Assembly: GCF_011300215.1 (NCBI RefSeq)
Contig: NZ_CP049866.1
Location: 806,001 to 870,000, forward strand
Source: Nocardioides piscis
GTDB taxonomy: Bacteria > Actinomycetota > Actinomycetes > Propionibacteriales > Nocardioidaceae
Direction: 5' to 3'
DNA: 64,000 bases
Below are positions 1 to 9,820 of the stretch, one piece after another. The notes beneath the pieces are model-generated. The model had not been told where the DNA came from, made no database searches, and saw only the letters and a program-made list of their open reading frames with translations. The translations under genes and the position numbers were made by a program. Positions within the stretch are counted from its first letter, which is position 1; each line of letters starts with the position of its first letter.

Positions 1-2
1 CC

Positions 3-437
3 CGCGCGATCGTGGCCATGAGCTACCTGCAGGTGTTCACGGCCCACCCAGGCATCCACTGGCTGATGGGAGAGGCGGGCGGGGCTCTGCCCTACCTCGC
101 CTACCGCACCAGCCTGCTGCAGCTGTACCCGGCCGCAGCCCAGAACCTCGGGCTCAGCGACCTCGACGACCAGAACATCGACTACGGCGGGTTGTCCTTC
201 GACACGGCAGCAAGTGCAGCACCTGCTGCCATGTCCAGCGTCCGCGAAGTCGTGCCGGTCGAGCAGATCCTCTTCGGCACCGACTGGCCACTCCGTGCGC
301 CCGCACCACCCCGACGGGGAGCGACCCAACCAGCCCTGCGAAAAGTTTTCAACGAAGCCGAGCTGCGCCGAGTCACTCGCACCAACGCCTTGGAGCACTT
401 CCCGGCACTCGCTGCCCGGATGGCCCGAGCACGCTGA
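3..437 (+). CDS. Amidohydrolase family protein, C-terminal part (5' end outside window)
   Basis: The reading frame is open to the left edge, so only the last ~145 codons of the gene are present. The visible part resembles the C-terminal half of amidohydrolase-2 (ACMSD/resorcylate decarboxylase-like) TIM-barrel hydrolases or decarboxylases. The segment FGTDWP near residue 94 matches the conserved metal-binding aspartate region of that family, and the helix ending in NALEHFP is the usual C-terminal end (commonly NA..lf). It lies 56 bp upstream of a ring hydroxylase and so probably belongs to the same catabolic operon. Its substrate cannot be read from the sequence; removal of a carboxyl group from an aromatic or semialdehyde intermediate is one possibility. 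Family assignment is fairly secure, function is not. Confidence 0.75.
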   Translation, partial: RAIVAMSYLQVFTAHPGIHWLMGEAGGALPYLAYRTSLLQLYPAAAQNLGLSDLDDQNIDYGGLSFDTAASAAPAAMSSVREVVPVEQILFGTDWPLRAPAPPRRGATQPALRKVFNEAELRRVTRTNALEHFPALAARMARAR

Positions 438-493
438 CACCTGACCAATGACAAGCACGGACATAACGTGCACGAACCGAGCGGAGCGGTCCC

Positions 494-2149
494 ATGGCCG
501 AAGAAGTACAAGTGCGACCGACGCACGCCCCTATCATTGTCGCCGGCGCAGGGCCCGTCGGCACCTGCTTGGCGATAGACGCGGCCCTACGTGGCGTCGA
601 GGTGATCATCGTCGAGCCTCGCGCCGCCTGGGACCCGCCGGACGCGAAGTGCAACACCATCGCGGCCCGCACCATGGAGACGTTCCGGCGATTCGGCATC
701 GCCGACCAGGTGCGCGCAGCAGGTCTGCCCGATGACTACCCGACCGACACGATCTACGCGTCCAGCCTCTCCGGGCCCGAGCTTACTCGTATCGTCATGC
801 CGTCTCGTGTCGAGCGCTCCCAGCCCGGGTTCCACGACAGTGAGTGGCCCACTCCGGAGCCGATGGTCCGTGAGAGCCAGCTGTGGCTCGAGCCGATCCT
901 GCGCGCCAAGCTGACCAGCCTGCCGAACGTGCGCTTCATGCCGCGCACGCAGATCGAGGGCTACACCCAGGACGACGACGGCGTCACCGTTCACTGCCGG
1001 GCACTCGACGATGACCGAGCCTTCGACCTGCGCGGGGGCTACCTCGTGGGGTGCGACGGCGGCTCGAGCCAGGTTCGCAAGACCATGGGGGTGAAGCTGA
1101 CCGGGGACGCCGAGATCGCCCGGACCCGCACCAGCCTGGTGCGCTCGGGAGAGATCAGGAGCCTTTTCGGGGACCGCCGCCCCGCCTGGATGAGCTGGGT
1201 CGTGAACCACAAGGCCCGAGGCGTCGTCGTGGCAATCAATGGCGATGACCTCTGGTTGATCCACCGGGCCGTGCCTGCCGGAGAGACCGACTTCGAGGTC
1301 GTCGACCTCGAACAGTCGATTCGCGACGTGCTTGGCGTCGGACCCGACTTCGCCTTCGAAGTGCTCCGGCACGAGGACTGGGTGGGCCGCCGCCTCGTGG
1401 CGGATCGATTCCGAGACGGTCGTGTCTTCGTTGCGGGCGACGCCGCCCACCTGTGGGTTCCCTACGCCGGGTACGGCATGAACGCTGGCATCGCCGACGC
1501 GATGAACCTCTCGTGGTTGCTCAGCGCCGTCGTCAACGGCTGGGCCGAGCCGACGATCCTTGAAGCCTACGAAGCCGAGCGGCTCCCCATCACCGACCAG
1601 GTCTCGCGCCTGGCGATGGGCAAGCTGGAGGAGAACGCTGTGGCCATCTCCGCTCGGTCCATCCCCAAGGCTCTGGGCGCACGTCACGTGGTCGGACGCC
1701 TCATGCGGCGACGTCTCGGAGAGAAGCTGTTTAACATCAACCTCGCGCAGATGTCCCCCGAAGGCCTCAACTTCGGCTACTACTACGCCAGCTCGCCGAT
1801 CATCGTCAGCGACGGCGAGGATGCTCCCGCCTACGACATGGGCGGCCACGTCCCCTCCACAGTGCCGGGTTGCCGGCTTCCTCACTTTTGGATCGGCGAC
1901 AAGAGCATCCTCGACTTCCTCGGCCCTGACTACACCCTCATCCGCTTCGCACCGGAAGTGGATCTCACTGCGCTGCTTGACACGCGTCTACCACTGACGG
2001 TCGTCGATGTGCCCGTCCCAGCCGACCCGGCGTTCAAGCACAAGTTGCTCATTGTGCGTGCCGACACACATGTCGTGTGGCGAGCCGACGCTCTGCCCCG
2101 AGACATCGACGACCTGGCCTATCGACTCCGTGGCGGGAAGAGCGCCTGA
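494..2149 (+). CDS. FAD-dependent aromatic-ring monooxygenase (MhpA/phenol hydroxylase-like)
   Basis: 551-residue flavoprotein of the FAD_binding_3 family, which hydroxylates phenolic rings using NAD(P)H and O2. The N-terminal Rossmann motif is GAGPVG (about residues 18-23), the NAD(P)/FAD-linked DG motif is CDGGSSQVR (about 188-196), and the second FAD motif is GDAAHLW (about 315). Length agrees with 3-(3-hydroxyphenyl)propionate hydroxylases (about 550 residues), and a thioredoxin-like C-terminal extension is present as usual. It follows an amidohydrolase and precedes a TetR regulator and mhpDFE homologues, which points to the upper step of a meta-cleavage pathway. A second paralogue is encoded at 7050. 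Which phenol each uses is unknown. Confidence 0.9.
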   Translation: MAEEVQVRPTHAPIIVAGAGPVGTCLAIDAALRGVEVIIVEPRAAWDPPDAKCNTIAARTMETFRRFGIADQVRAAGLPDDYPTDTIYASSLSGPELTRIVMPSRVERSQPGFHDSEWPTPEPMVRESQLWLEPILRAKLTSLPNVRFMPRTQIEGYTQDDDGVTVHCRALDDDRAFDLRGGYLVGCDGGSSQVRKTMGVKLTGDAEIARTRTSLVRSGEIRSLFGDRRPAWMSWVVNHKARGVVVAINGDDLWLIHRAVPAGETDFEVVDLEQSIRDVLGVGPDFAFEVLRHEDWVGRRLVADRFRDGRVFVAGDAAHLWVPYAGYGMNAGIADAMNLSWLLSAVVNGWAEPTILEAYEAERLPITDQVSRLAMGKLEENAVAISARSIPKALGARHVVGRLMRRRLGEKLFNINLAQMSPEGLNFGYYYASSPIIVSDGEDAPAYDMGGHVPSTVPGCRLPHFWIGDKSILDFLGPDYTLIRFAPEVDLTALLDTRLPLTVVDVPVPADPAFKHKLLIVRADTHVVWRADALPRDIDDLAYRLRGGKSA

Positions 2150-2265
2150 TGGTGGGCGAGAGGTCGGCACCCGGGCGAGCCTTGGCGTGCCGGCCGGGGG
2201 CGCCGTGCGACCGGGCCGTGGCTCGGTAGGATGAGCAGGTCCGAGTGCCCACTGGAAGGTCGACG

Positions 2266-2922
2266 ATGAGCGCTGGACCAGATGCGCAGAGCGCACCTGC
2301 TCCTGGCAGGGTGGACCGCCGTAAGGCGCGCACCCGCCAGGCTTTGATTGCGGCGGCTCAAGGCTTCCTCGCCGAGGGGCGCACGACGGTGAGCATCCAG
2401 GACCTGACGGACCGAGCCGATGTGGGGTTTGGCTCCTTCTACAACCATTTCGAGTCCAAGGATGAGCTGTTCGAGGAGGCCGTTACCTCGACCCTCCAGG
2501 CCTACGCGCTACTGCGGGACGAACTGGTGGCCGGGATCGAGGACCCTGCTGAAGTGTTTGCGGCCAGCTTCAGGCTCACCGGTCGGCTGCAGCGCCGCCT
2601 GCCCGAACAGGTGAGGGTCCTGCTCCACAAGGGAACCCAGCTCCTTGTCCACGAGGAGGGCCTCGCACCGCGTGCGCGCCACGACCTGAAGGTCGCCTTC
2701 GATGCGGGACGTTTCGACCTCGACGACGTCGAACTCGGCCTCATGGCAGTAGGTGGGGCACTCCTCGGGCTGATGCAGATGCTCGAATCCGACCCCACCC
2801 TGGACGATGCAGATGTCTCGGACCGTTTCACCGAGAGGGTCCTGCGGGCCTTGGGTATGACCGCAGCGGAGGCAGCGGAGATCTGTCGGCGGCCTCTCCC
2901 CGAGCTTCCCGACTTTGAGTGA
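2266..2922 (+). CDS. TetR family transcriptional regulator
   Basis: 218-residue regulator with an N-terminal helix-turn-helix: the RRKARTRQALIAAA helix, then a segment ending SFYNHFESKDELF, which is the hallmark TetR recognition helix. The C-terminal ~150 residues are the variable ligand-binding and dimer domain. An in-frame GTG lies at 2245, but the ATG at 2266 is preceded by GGAAGG at good spacing, so I chose it. The stop overlaps the start of the next regulator gene by four bases (GTGA), so the two regulators are translated together. It most likely senses an aromatic acid or its CoA ester and controls the adjacent hydroxylase or the mhpDFE genes; that role is inferred from position only. 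Confidence 0.88.
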   Translation: MSAGPDAQSAPAPGRVDRRKARTRQALIAAAQGFLAEGRTTVSIQDLTDRADVGFGSFYNHFESKDELFEEAVTSTLQAYALLRDELVAGIEDPAEVFAASFRLTGRLQRRLPEQVRVLLHKGTQLLVHEEGLAPRARHDLKVAFDAGRFDLDDVELGLMAVGGALLGLMQMLESDPTLDDADVSDRFTERVLRALGMTAAEAAEICRRPLPELPDFE

Positions 2923-3704
2923 GACTCATGACGTCGCCGAGACATCCAGGGCCGGACGTGACGACGGTGCTCGGCAAGACCGTCCTTGTTCTCCGGGCCT
3001 TCACCCCTGAGGATCGTGGCGTTCGTCTGATCGAGCTGGGTCGTCGCACTGGATTGCCTAAAGGCACCCTGCACCGACTCTGCGGTGACCTCGTGGCGAC
3101 GGGCCTCCTAGAGCGTCATGACGACCGCTACCGGCTGGGTCGACTGATGTTCGAGCTCGGAATGCGGGCATCTGTCGAGCGCGACCTCTTGGAGGTAGCC
3201 ATGCCCTACCTCCAAGAGCTGCGGGCAGCGGTGGACGAGACCGTTCATCTGGGGGTGCGCGAAGGAGCGGAGGTCGTCTATGTCGCCAAGGTGGTGGGTC
3301 ATCGCCAGGTCACTGCACCGTCGCGCGCAGGAGGGCGTCTCGGCCTGCATTGCACAGCGGTCGGCAAGGCACTTCTCGCGCACGCCCCACCCGAGGTGGT
3401 GGAGAACGTCATCGCCGATGGCCTGCAGCGCCGGGCACCTCGGACCCTGACGGCTCCCGGCCTTCTCATGGCTCAGCTGCAGCAGGTTCGTGAAACCGGA
3501 GTCGCGTTCGAGTTTGAGGAGTCGACCGTGGGCTTGGTCTGCGTCGGTGCGCCAGTGTTCGGCCCCGACGACGACGTTGTGGCTGCCGTGAGCGTGGCAG
3601 GCCCGGTCACCCGGTTCAACCCTCGTTTGCACGCGACTCGCGTCGGCTCGACCGCCCAGCGAATTTCCGCCACGCTGATCCGCCAAGAGCTCTCCAGGAG
3701 CTGA
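2919..3704 (+). CDS. IclR family transcriptional regulator
   Basis: 261-residue regulator. The N-terminal winged helix-turn-helix (about residues 12-75) includes RTGLPKGTLHRLCGDL, typical of IclR proteins, followed by the effector-binding IclR domain with LHCTAVGKALLAH (about residues 145-157), also a family signature. IclR proteins commonly activate or repress aromatic catabolic operons (PcaR, PobR and MhpR are of this family). The GTG start overlaps the TetR stop; an ATG at 2928 is an alternative. The downstream mhpD-F-E operon is the natural target, about 70 bp away. Which regulator acts on which promoter cannot be told from sequence. Confidence 0.88.
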   Translation: MRLMTSPRHPGPDVTTVLGKTVLVLRAFTPEDRGVRLIELGRRTGLPKGTLHRLCGDLVATGLLERHDDRYRLGRLMFELGMRASVERDLLEVAMPYLQELRAAVDETVHLGVREGAEVVYVAKVVGHRQVTAPSRAGGRLGLHCTAVGKALLAHAPPEVVENVIADGLQRRAPRTLTAPGLLMAQLQQVRETGVAFEFEESTVGLVCVGAPVFGPDDDVVAAVSVAGPVTRFNPRLHATRVGSTAQRISATLIRQELSRS

Positions 3705-3775
3705 AGCGATCCATGTTCCACTGACTGGAACGTACTTGGCGACACGGCGGCACCATGGCCGGCAGGCTTCGTGAC

Positions 3776-4582
3776 ATGACCACAAACGCGCCCATGGACG
3801 AGCAGATCCGTTCCGCTGCGGCCAGACTTGGTGACGCCACTCTCCGGAGGGCGCCTTGCACACCCGTGCGAGACCTCATCGGAGGGAACGTCCACGCGGC
3901 CTACGCGGTGCAGCGCGCGGGTGTCGCCCGACGGGTAGCCGAGGGCGCCAGGATCACCGGTCGCAAGGTCGGCCTGACCTCTGACGCCGTGCAGGAACAG
4001 CTTGGCGTGGACCAGCCCGACTTCGGTGTCCTCCTGGACGACATGGCACACGCCAACGGCGCCGCGGTCCCTATCCGCGCGTTCCTGCAACCCAAGGTGG
4101 AGGCGGAGATCGCCTTCGTCCTCGAGCACGAGCTGGCCGAGGGTGACCTCGAGATCGAACAGGTCCGTGCGGCGGTCGCCTACGCAGTGGCAGCCCTGGA
4201 GATCTGCGACAGCCGCATCGCCGACTGGAACATCTCTTTCACCGACACTGTCGCTGACAACGCCTCATCGGGCGCATATGTGCTCGGGTCTGACCGTCGC
4301 ACCCTCGACGAGTTCGACCCACGTGACGTCGTGATGTCCATGACGGTCACGGATCAGGAGGAATCCGCCGGGACAGGAGCGGCCTGTATGGGCGACCCAC
4401 TACTGGCCCTTCAGTGGCTGGCCCGCAAGGCCCGCGACCTGGGTGAGCCGCTTGGCGCCGGTCAGGTCATCCTCTCCGGCGCACTCGGCCCCATGCGGCC
4501 GGTCACCGCTGGAGCCCTCGTCACCGCATCAGTCACGGATCTCGGATCCGTGTCGTGCACATTCACCCAGGAGGAATCATGA
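3776..4582 (+). CDS. mhpD: 2-keto-4-pentenoate hydratase
   Basis: Member of the fumarylacetoacetate-hydrolase-like fold that hydrates 2-hydroxypenta-2,4-dienoate to 4-hydroxy-2-oxovalerate, a step in meta-cleavage pathways. [23 protein letters not shown] (roughly residues 62-84) and the [12 protein letters not shown] segment that supplies metal ligands are characteristic of MhpD/XylJ hydratases. The open frame begins at 3755, but the ATG at 3776 gives about 268 residues, the usual length, and has an upstream AGG at acceptable spacing. The stop overlaps the mhpF start (ATGA), so it is translationally coupled in a D-F-E order. Confidence 0.93.
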   Translation: MTTNAPMDEQIRSAAARLGDATLRRAPCTPVRDLIGGNVHAAYAVQRAGVARRVAEGARITGRKVGLTSDAVQEQLGVDQPDFGVLLDDMAHANGAAVPIRAFLQPKVEAEIAFVLEHELAEGDLEIEQVRAAVAYAVAALEICDSRIADWNISFTDTVADNASSGAYVLGSDRRTLDEFDPRDVVMSMTVTDQEESAGTGAACMGDPLLALQWLARKARDLGEPLGAGQVILSGALGPMRPVTAGALVTASVTDLGSVSCTFTQEES

Positions 4583-5523
4583 GCAGGACAAAGGTTGCCA
4601 TCATCGGCTCGGGCAACATCGGCACCGACCTGATGATCAAGGTGCTACGCAACGCGCAGCACCTTGAGATGGGGGCCATGGTGGGCATCGACCCCGCCTC
4701 CGACGGGCTCTCCCGTGCCGCGCGGATGGGCGTCCGGACGACTCATGAAGGAGTGGCCGGACTGATGGCACTGCCGGACTTTCACGAGATCGACATCATC
4801 TTCGACGCCACCTCAGCCAAGGCCCACCAGGCGAACGCAGCACTGCTCGCGCCGCTGGGGAAGCGACTCATCGACCTCACTCCGGCCGCGGTCGGGCCGT
4901 ACGTCGTACCTGCAGTCAACCTTGAGGATCACCTGGAGGCACCCAACGTCAACATGGTCACCTGCGGCGGCCAAGCCACCATCCCGGTGGTGGCAGCCGT
5001 CGCCCGAGTCACCCCGGTGGCATACGCAGAGATCGTGGCCTCCATAGCCAGCAAGTCGGCCGGGCCCGGCACTCGAGCCAACATCGATGAGTTCACCGAG
5101 ACCACTTCGGCTGCTATCACCCAGGTCGGCGGAGCAGAGCGGGGCAAGGCAGTCATCATCCTCAACCCCGCCGAACCCCCGCTGATGATGCGCGACACCG
5201 TCTTCGCCCTCGTGCACGCGCCCGACCCCGTGGTCCGCGAGCAGATCATCTCGTCGGTGGAGAAGATGGTCGCCGACGTAGCGGCGTACGTGCCCGGCTA
5301 TCGCCTCAAGCAGCAGGTACAGATCAGCGAGATCCCGGACGACCAGCCCGTTGAGACGTTGCTTGCCGAGGGAACTCCTCGTCCCACTCACCAGGTGTCG
5401 GTGTTCCTCGAGGTCGAGGGCGCTGCGCACTACCTGCCGGCCTATGCGGGCAACCTCGACATCATGACCTCCGCCGCGCTGCAGGTGGCCGAGCGAATCG
5501 CTGCACGAAAGGCTTCAGCATGA
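4579..5523 (+). CDS. mhpF: Acetaldehyde dehydrogenase (acylating)
   Basis: 314-residue enzyme that converts acetaldehyde to acetyl-CoA using NAD+ and CoA, normally in a channelled complex with the MhpE aldolase. The N-terminal NAD-binding motif is [10 protein letters not shown] and the catalytic cysteine lies in NMVTCGGQA (about residue 127). Start at 4579 chosen because GAGGA lies just upstream and the ATG overlaps the mhpD stop; the open frame itself begins slightly earlier at 4555. It overlaps mhpE by four bases at its 3' end, consistent with stoichiometric production of the aldolase-dehydrogenase complex. Confidence 0.95.
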   Translation: MSRTKVAIIGSGNIGTDLMIKVLRNAQHLEMGAMVGIDPASDGLSRAARMGVRTTHEGVAGLMALPDFHEIDIIFDATSAKAHQANAALLAPLGKRLIDLTPAAVGPYVVPAVNLEDHLEAPNVNMVTCGGQATIPVVAAVARVTPVAYAEIVASIASKSAGPGTRANIDEFTETTSAAITQVGGAERGKAVIILNPAEPPLMMRDTVFALVHAPDPVVREQIISSVEKMVADVAAYVPGYRLKQQVQISEIPDDQPVETLLAEGTPRPTHQVSVFLEVEGAAHYLPAYAGNLDIMTSAALQVAERIAARKASA

Positions 5524-6536
5524 GCACCCCCATCTTCATCCAGGACGTCACACTGCGTGACGGCATGCACGCTGTTCGGCACCGGATCACTCCCAAGGAC
5601 GTGCAGAGGATCGTCGTCGCTCTCGACGACTCCGGAGTCGATGCCATCGAGGTCGCCCATGGAGATGGGCTGGCCGGGTCCTCGCTCAACTACGGTCCCG
5701 GTAGCCACACCGACTGGGACTGGATCGAGGCGGCCGCCTCGGTGTTGAAGAACGCTCGACTCACCACCCTGCTGCTTCCAGGCGTGGGCACCATCCATGA
5801 GCTGAGAAAGGCCTACGAGCTGGGGGTGAGGTCGGTCCGGGTCGCGACACACTGCACCGAGGCGGACATCTCCGCTCAGCACATCGCCGCTGCCCGTGAG
5901 CTGGGCATGGACGTCGCGGGGTTCCTGATGCTCTCCCACATGGCGCCGCCGGAGGAGCTGGCGCGCCAGGCCAAGCTAATGGAGTCCTACGGCGCCAGCT
6001 GTGTCTATGTCACCGACTCCGGCGGCCGACTCACCATGAACGACATCGCAACCCGCGTTCAGGCCTATCGTGACGTTTTGGACCCGCAGACCGAGATCGG
6101 CATCCACGCCCACGAGAACCTCTCCCTGTCGGTGGCGAACAGCATCGTCGCTGTCGAGAACGGCGCCTTTCGGGTTGACGCTTCGCTCGCGGGCCACGGC
6201 GCGGGGGCAGGGAACTGCCCCATTGAGCCGTTCGTCGCGGTCGCCGACTTGCTCGGCTTCAAGCACGGCTGCGACCTGTTCCGACTCCAGGATGCCGCCG
6301 ACGACATCGTGCGCCCCTTGCAGGACCGTCCGGTCCGGGTCGACCGCGAGACCCTGACGCTGGGGTACGCCGGGGTCTATTCGTCGTTCCTCCGGCACGC
6401 CGAAATCGCTGCCGAACGCCACGGTGTGGACGTTCGTGATCTCTTGATGGAGTGCGGTCGGCGCCGTCTCGTTGGCGGCCAAGAGGACTTGATCTACGAC
6501 ATCGCGCTCAACCTGGCAACACAACCAGTGGGTTAG
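5520..6536 (+). CDS. mhpE: 4-hydroxy-2-oxovalerate aldolase
   Basis: 338-residue class II (metal-dependent) aldolase of the DmpG/MhpE family that cleaves 4-hydroxy-2-oxovalerate to pyruvate and acetaldehyde. The N-terminal [10 protein letters not shown] motif carries the catalytic Arg and a metal-binding Asp, VTDSGG is the mid-barrel motif, and [10 protein letters not shown] supplies the two metal-binding histidines (about residues 195-200). The C-terminal helical domain that contacts the dehydrogenase partner is present. It is the last gene of the D-F-E set and is coupled to mhpF by an ATGA overlap. Confidence 0.95.
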   Translation: MSTPIFIQDVTLRDGMHAVRHRITPKDVQRIVVALDDSGVDAIEVAHGDGLAGSSLNYGPGSHTDWDWIEAAASVLKNARLTTLLLPGVGTIHELRKAYELGVRSVRVATHCTEADISAQHIAAARELGMDVAGFLMLSHMAPPEELARQAKLMESYGASCVYVTDSGGRLTMNDIATRVQAYRDVLDPQTEIGIHAHENLSLSVANSIVAVENGAFRVDASLAGHGAGAGNCPIEPFVAVADLLGFKHGCDLFRLQDAADDIVRPLQDRPVRVDRETLTLGYAGVYSSFLRHAEIAAERHGVDVRDLLMECGRRRLVGGQEDLIYDIALNLATQPVG

Positions 6537-7049
6537 TCCGTGCGGCCAACAACCGTCCCTATGGTCGTCGCCAGATCGGGTCGCGGCGCTGCCGTACAGC
6601 CTGGCGACGCTGCACTCTTTCTGTTGGCGAACGCCTAGCCCAACCGCTGTTCACAGCGGTCCACCAATGCCAGCGCAGCACTCGGCATGTTGTCGGATTG
6701 GCACGCAGATCTCAGCGATCAGTTGGCCGCCGCCCCCGGTCGATACCACGATGACGCGCTAGCCACGCACGGATCGTCGATGGCAGTTCACTCCGGCCCT
6801 CTCGTGGGCTCCGACGCGCCTAGCTCAGGGCTGGTCGTGTCACTGAGCTATCTGCAAGACCGGGTTCATCACGACCGAAGACCATGGACACGCCCAGGGG
6901 GCTCGCCCCCCCATCGTGTTGGCCCGACCTCTACGCGTGGGCGATCCCACTCCTCCTTGTGCCATAGACAGACTCATAGGCTTTGGGCAATGGAACGCGT
7001 ATGATTTTTGTCTTGGACCTATGTGGTGAACGCTACCTAGCCTTCTTCT
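6537..7049 (+). other. Intergenic region, no recognised gene
   Basis: About 510 bases separate mhpE from the second hydroxylase gene. Short open frames exist on both strands but none has a ribosome binding site, recognisable domain or codon bias that I would trust. A TTGGAC hexamer at 7013-7018 could be a -35 element for the gene starting at 7050, but no convincing -10 follows. It may carry the promoter of the 7050-11477 operon. Confidence 0.4.
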
Positions 7050-8774
7050 ATGACCTCCATCACACGTGAGCCGGCTGCTCGCTCCACCGAGCGCTACCCG
7101 GTCGTCGTCGTTGGCGCGGGCCCGGTGGGTATGACCCTGGCGCTCGATCTTGCCCGTCGAGGTACCCGGGTGCTCGTGCTCGACAGTTCCGAGACCACGA
7201 CGGTCAACCCGCGATGCAACACAACGAACGCTCGGTCCATGGAGTATTTCCGTCGTCTCGGACTCTCCGATGCCATTCGTCGCTCTGGATTGCCTGGTGA
7301 TCACGCCACCGACGTCGTCTACTGCACAAGCCTGACCGGACATGAGTTGACTCGGTTCCGGTTCTCTTCCAGTAACGAAATCCTCGCTGGCACCGCCCAC
7401 GAGTTCAGCGACTGGCCCACCCCGGAGCCCCAGCACCGCATTTCGCAGATTTTCCTGGAGCCCATCCTCGACGGAGCCGTGGCAAGCGCCGAGCATGCCG
7501 AACTGCGCCGGGGGCATGAGGTCGTGGCTGTGACTCAAACGGAGGACCGGGCCATGGTCACCGTCCGCGAGGTTGCGACCGGCCATGTCTATGAGGTCGA
7601 GGCTGACTACGTCGCCGGCTGTGACGGCGGCACCAGTGTGGTGCGCCGCTCTATCGGCGCTCAACTGCAAGGAGACGGCGAAGCCAGCGAGCGGCGCCAC
7701 TCGATCTACTTCCGATCGCCGGCCCTCGCCGCGCGACTCGGCGAGCGACCAGGCTGGATGTATTGGTGGTACGGCCAGACCTACCGAGGTAGCTGTCTAC
7801 GTCTCGACGGCTCAGGACTCTTCCTGTGTCACGCGAAGGTGCCTCACGGGTCCGACCCCGACGACGTCGACAGCACCGTCGTCCTCCACGAAGCACTGGG
7901 CGCCGAGTTCGATGTGGAGGTGTTCAGCGTCGTGCGCTGGACCGCTCGACGACTGGTGGCCGACACGTTCCGCAGTGGACGTGTCCTCCTGGCGGGTGAT
8001 GCCGCCCACTTGTGGTTGCCACTGGGCGGATTCGGCATGAACACAGGCATCGTTGACGCAATGTCCCTGTCCTGGCGCTTGAATGCTCTGCTGGGCGGCT
8101 GGGCGGATGATCGGGTGCTCGACGACTACGCCGCCGAGCGTCGGTCGGTAGGCGAAGCGACCAGCAGGGCCGCCCTCAAGATCGACGTCGACATGAGCAG
8201 CGTCGGGCGCGACCCCGCTTTGCGAGACACCGGAAGCGAAGCCGATGGCCTCCGAGCCGAGGTCGGTCGCCGCATCCAGCAGGTCGACCGGCAGCAATGG
8301 TTCAGCCAGGGAGTCCAGTTCGGTGCCCGTTACATCGGATCCCCCGGAATCGTCATGGACGAGCAAACCCCAGAAAGCGTCAGCGCTATCACTGCGATTG
8401 ACGAGTACGTGCCATCTGTGGACCCCGGCGCCCGGGTGCCGCACCACTGGCGCGCCGACGGCTCTTCGCTCTTTGACAGCCTCGGCGACGACTTCACCCT
8501 CATCGTCGTCGGAGACGACCCCTCCGTTGGCGAGGGGCTTGCAGCCGCCGCCGGGCAGCTCGACATTCCGCTTGAGGTCCTCCACCTCGAGGAGCCGGTT
8601 GACCCGCGGGTCTACTCCGGTCGTTCACTCGTCTTGGTTCGACCCGACCACGTCGTCGGATGGAGCGGTTCCGAACCGCCCACCGACCCAACGCACCTTT
8701 TTTGCACCATTCTCGGACGACCTCTTCCCGAACCCGACCGACGCACCGCCTACCTAGGAGAAACCACCAAATGA
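7050..8774 (+). CDS. FAD-dependent aromatic-ring monooxygenase (second copy)
   Basis: 574-residue paralogue of the hydroxylase at 494. It has GAGPVG near the N-terminus, CDGGTSVVRR as the DG motif and GDAAHLWLP as the distal FAD motif. The two enzymes share blocks such as RCNT.NAR.ME.FRRLG and EF.DWPTPEP, so they belong to the same subfamily. No clear Shine-Dalgarno sequence precedes the ATG. The gene overlaps the following ABC-transporter binding-protein gene by four bases, so uptake and hydroxylation of one substrate are probably co-produced. Different substrate or ring position compared with the first copy is likely but not shown. Confidence 0.9.
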   Translation: MTSITREPAARSTERYPVVVVGAGPVGMTLALDLARRGTRVLVLDSSETTTVNPRCNTTNARSMEYFRRLGLSDAIRRSGLPGDHATDVVYCTSLTGHELTRFRFSSSNEILAGTAHEFSDWPTPEPQHRISQIFLEPILDGAVASAEHAELRRGHEVVAVTQTEDRAMVTVREVATGHVYEVEADYVAGCDGGTSVVRRSIGAQLQGDGEASERRHSIYFRSPALAARLGERPGWMYWWYGQTYRGSCLRLDGSGLFLCHAKVPHGSDPDDVDSTVVLHEALGAEFDVEVFSVVRWTARRLVADTFRSGRVLLAGDAAHLWLPLGGFGMNTGIVDAMSLSWRLNALLGGWADDRVLDDYAAERRSVGEATSRAALKIDVDMSSVGRDPALRDTGSEADGLRAEVGRRIQQVDRQQWFSQGVQFGARYIGSPGIVMDEQTPESVSAITAIDEYVPSVDPGARVPHHWRADGSSLFDSLGDDFTLIVVGDDPSVGEGLAAAAGQLDIPLEVLHLEEPVDPRVYSGRSLVLVRPDHVVGWSGSEPPTDPTHLFCTILGRPLPEPDRRTAYLGETTK

Positions 8775-9820
8775 ACGCAATGAAGCGCCACAACACGAGG
8801 CGGACCACCAGCGCTCTTCTCGCGACGCTCGCGCTGGCCGTAGCCGGCCTGACGGCTTGCGGTTCAGACTCGGAGTCCGCAAGCCCTGGCGGTTCCAGCA
8901 TCACTATCGCCGAGCAATCCGTCGCCGGCATGACGACCGGACTTTGGCCTCATCTGGCTGAGGAACTCGGATACCTTGAGGACGAAGACATCACCGTCAA
9001 GGAGTACATCAGCGTCACCAAGGGTTCAGATGCCATTAGTGGGATGCAGTCAGGCGCGGTGCAGATCTCGCACATCGGCGTCGAGGGCATCTCCGCAGTA
9101 TCCAAGGGAGCTGACGTCGTCGGTTTGGCTGCCCAGATGGACGCCTCGATCTGGACGGTCATCGCCAATCCCGATATCACGTCCTGGGATCAACTCAAGG
9201 GCAAAACCATCGCTCTCGGCAGCACCTCCGACATCACTACGGTGATCTTCGATCGGTTGGCCGAGGCGGCTGGACTAGACCCAGCCAAGGACCTGACGTA
9301 CGTGGCACTGGGCGCCACACCAGATCGCATTGCAGCAGTTCAGAACGGGCAGGCCGCGGCAACGATCGCTACCTACCCTCCTGTCGAAACAGTGATCGCG
9401 TCCGGAGCCGTCAACGATTTGGGCTTCGCTCCGGAAGGCAGTGAGGTTCCCCGGATCATGACTACCGACATCGAGGCGTCGCGTAGTTGGGCCGAGGACA
9501 ACCCGGAGGTTGCCTCCGGATATCTGCGGGCAATGATCCGCACGACCGAATGGGTCAAGGACGAGACCAACCGAGAGGAGGCCGTGCGCATCATCTCCGA
9601 GCTGAGCGAGAACCCGCCCGAGGCCGTACTCGCCGGTCTAGAGACATACTTCTATGACCCGGTAGTAGAGGACGCCTACTTCCCCGAGAACTACCGTCAC
9701 GATCCGGCCGTCTTTGACGACACGGTCGCGGCCTACATGGACCTCGGCATCCTCTCAGAACCTGTTTCGGAAGAGGACTACATGGACTACAGCTACCTCG
9801 AGCAGGCGCAGGAGGACTGA
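8771..9820 (+). CDS. ABC transporter substrate-binding lipoprotein (NitT/TauT/SsuA type)
   Basis: 349-residue solute-binding protein of the NMT1/SsuA class. The N-terminus has a basic stretch, a hydrophobic segment and the lipobox LTAC (cysteine near residue 33), so it is expected to be lipid-anchored outside the membrane. The mature part begins with SITIAEQSVAGMTTGLWPHLAEELGY-like sequence typical of this class. Start at 8771 chosen because AGGAG sits about ten bases upstream and the ATG overlaps the hydroxylase stop; the longer frame starting at 8660 lies inside the hydroxylase. With the permease and ATPase that follow, it should import the aromatic substrate of the neighbouring hydroxylase. 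Confidence 0.9.
   Translation: MNAMKRHNTRRTTSALLATLALAVAGLTACGSDSESASPGGSSITIAEQSVAGMTTGLWPHLAEELGYLEDEDITVKEYISVTKGSDAISGMQSGAVQISHIGVEGISAVSKGADVVGLAAQMDASIWTVIANPDITSWDQLKGKTIALGSTSDITTVIFDRLAEAAGLDPAKDLTYVALGATPDRIAAVQNGQAAATIATYPPVETVIASGAVNDLGFAPEGSEVPRIMTTDIEASRSWAEDNPEVASGYLRAMIRTTEWVKDETNREEAVRIISELSENPPEAVLAGLETYFYDPVVEDAYFPENYRHDPAVFDDTVAAYMDLGILSEPVSEEDYMDYSYLEQAQED

Noticed and set aside
6687..7004. 105-codon open frame between mhpE and the second hydroxylase
   Set aside because: No ribosome site, no domain, arginine/histidine-rich composition typical of a shadow frame.
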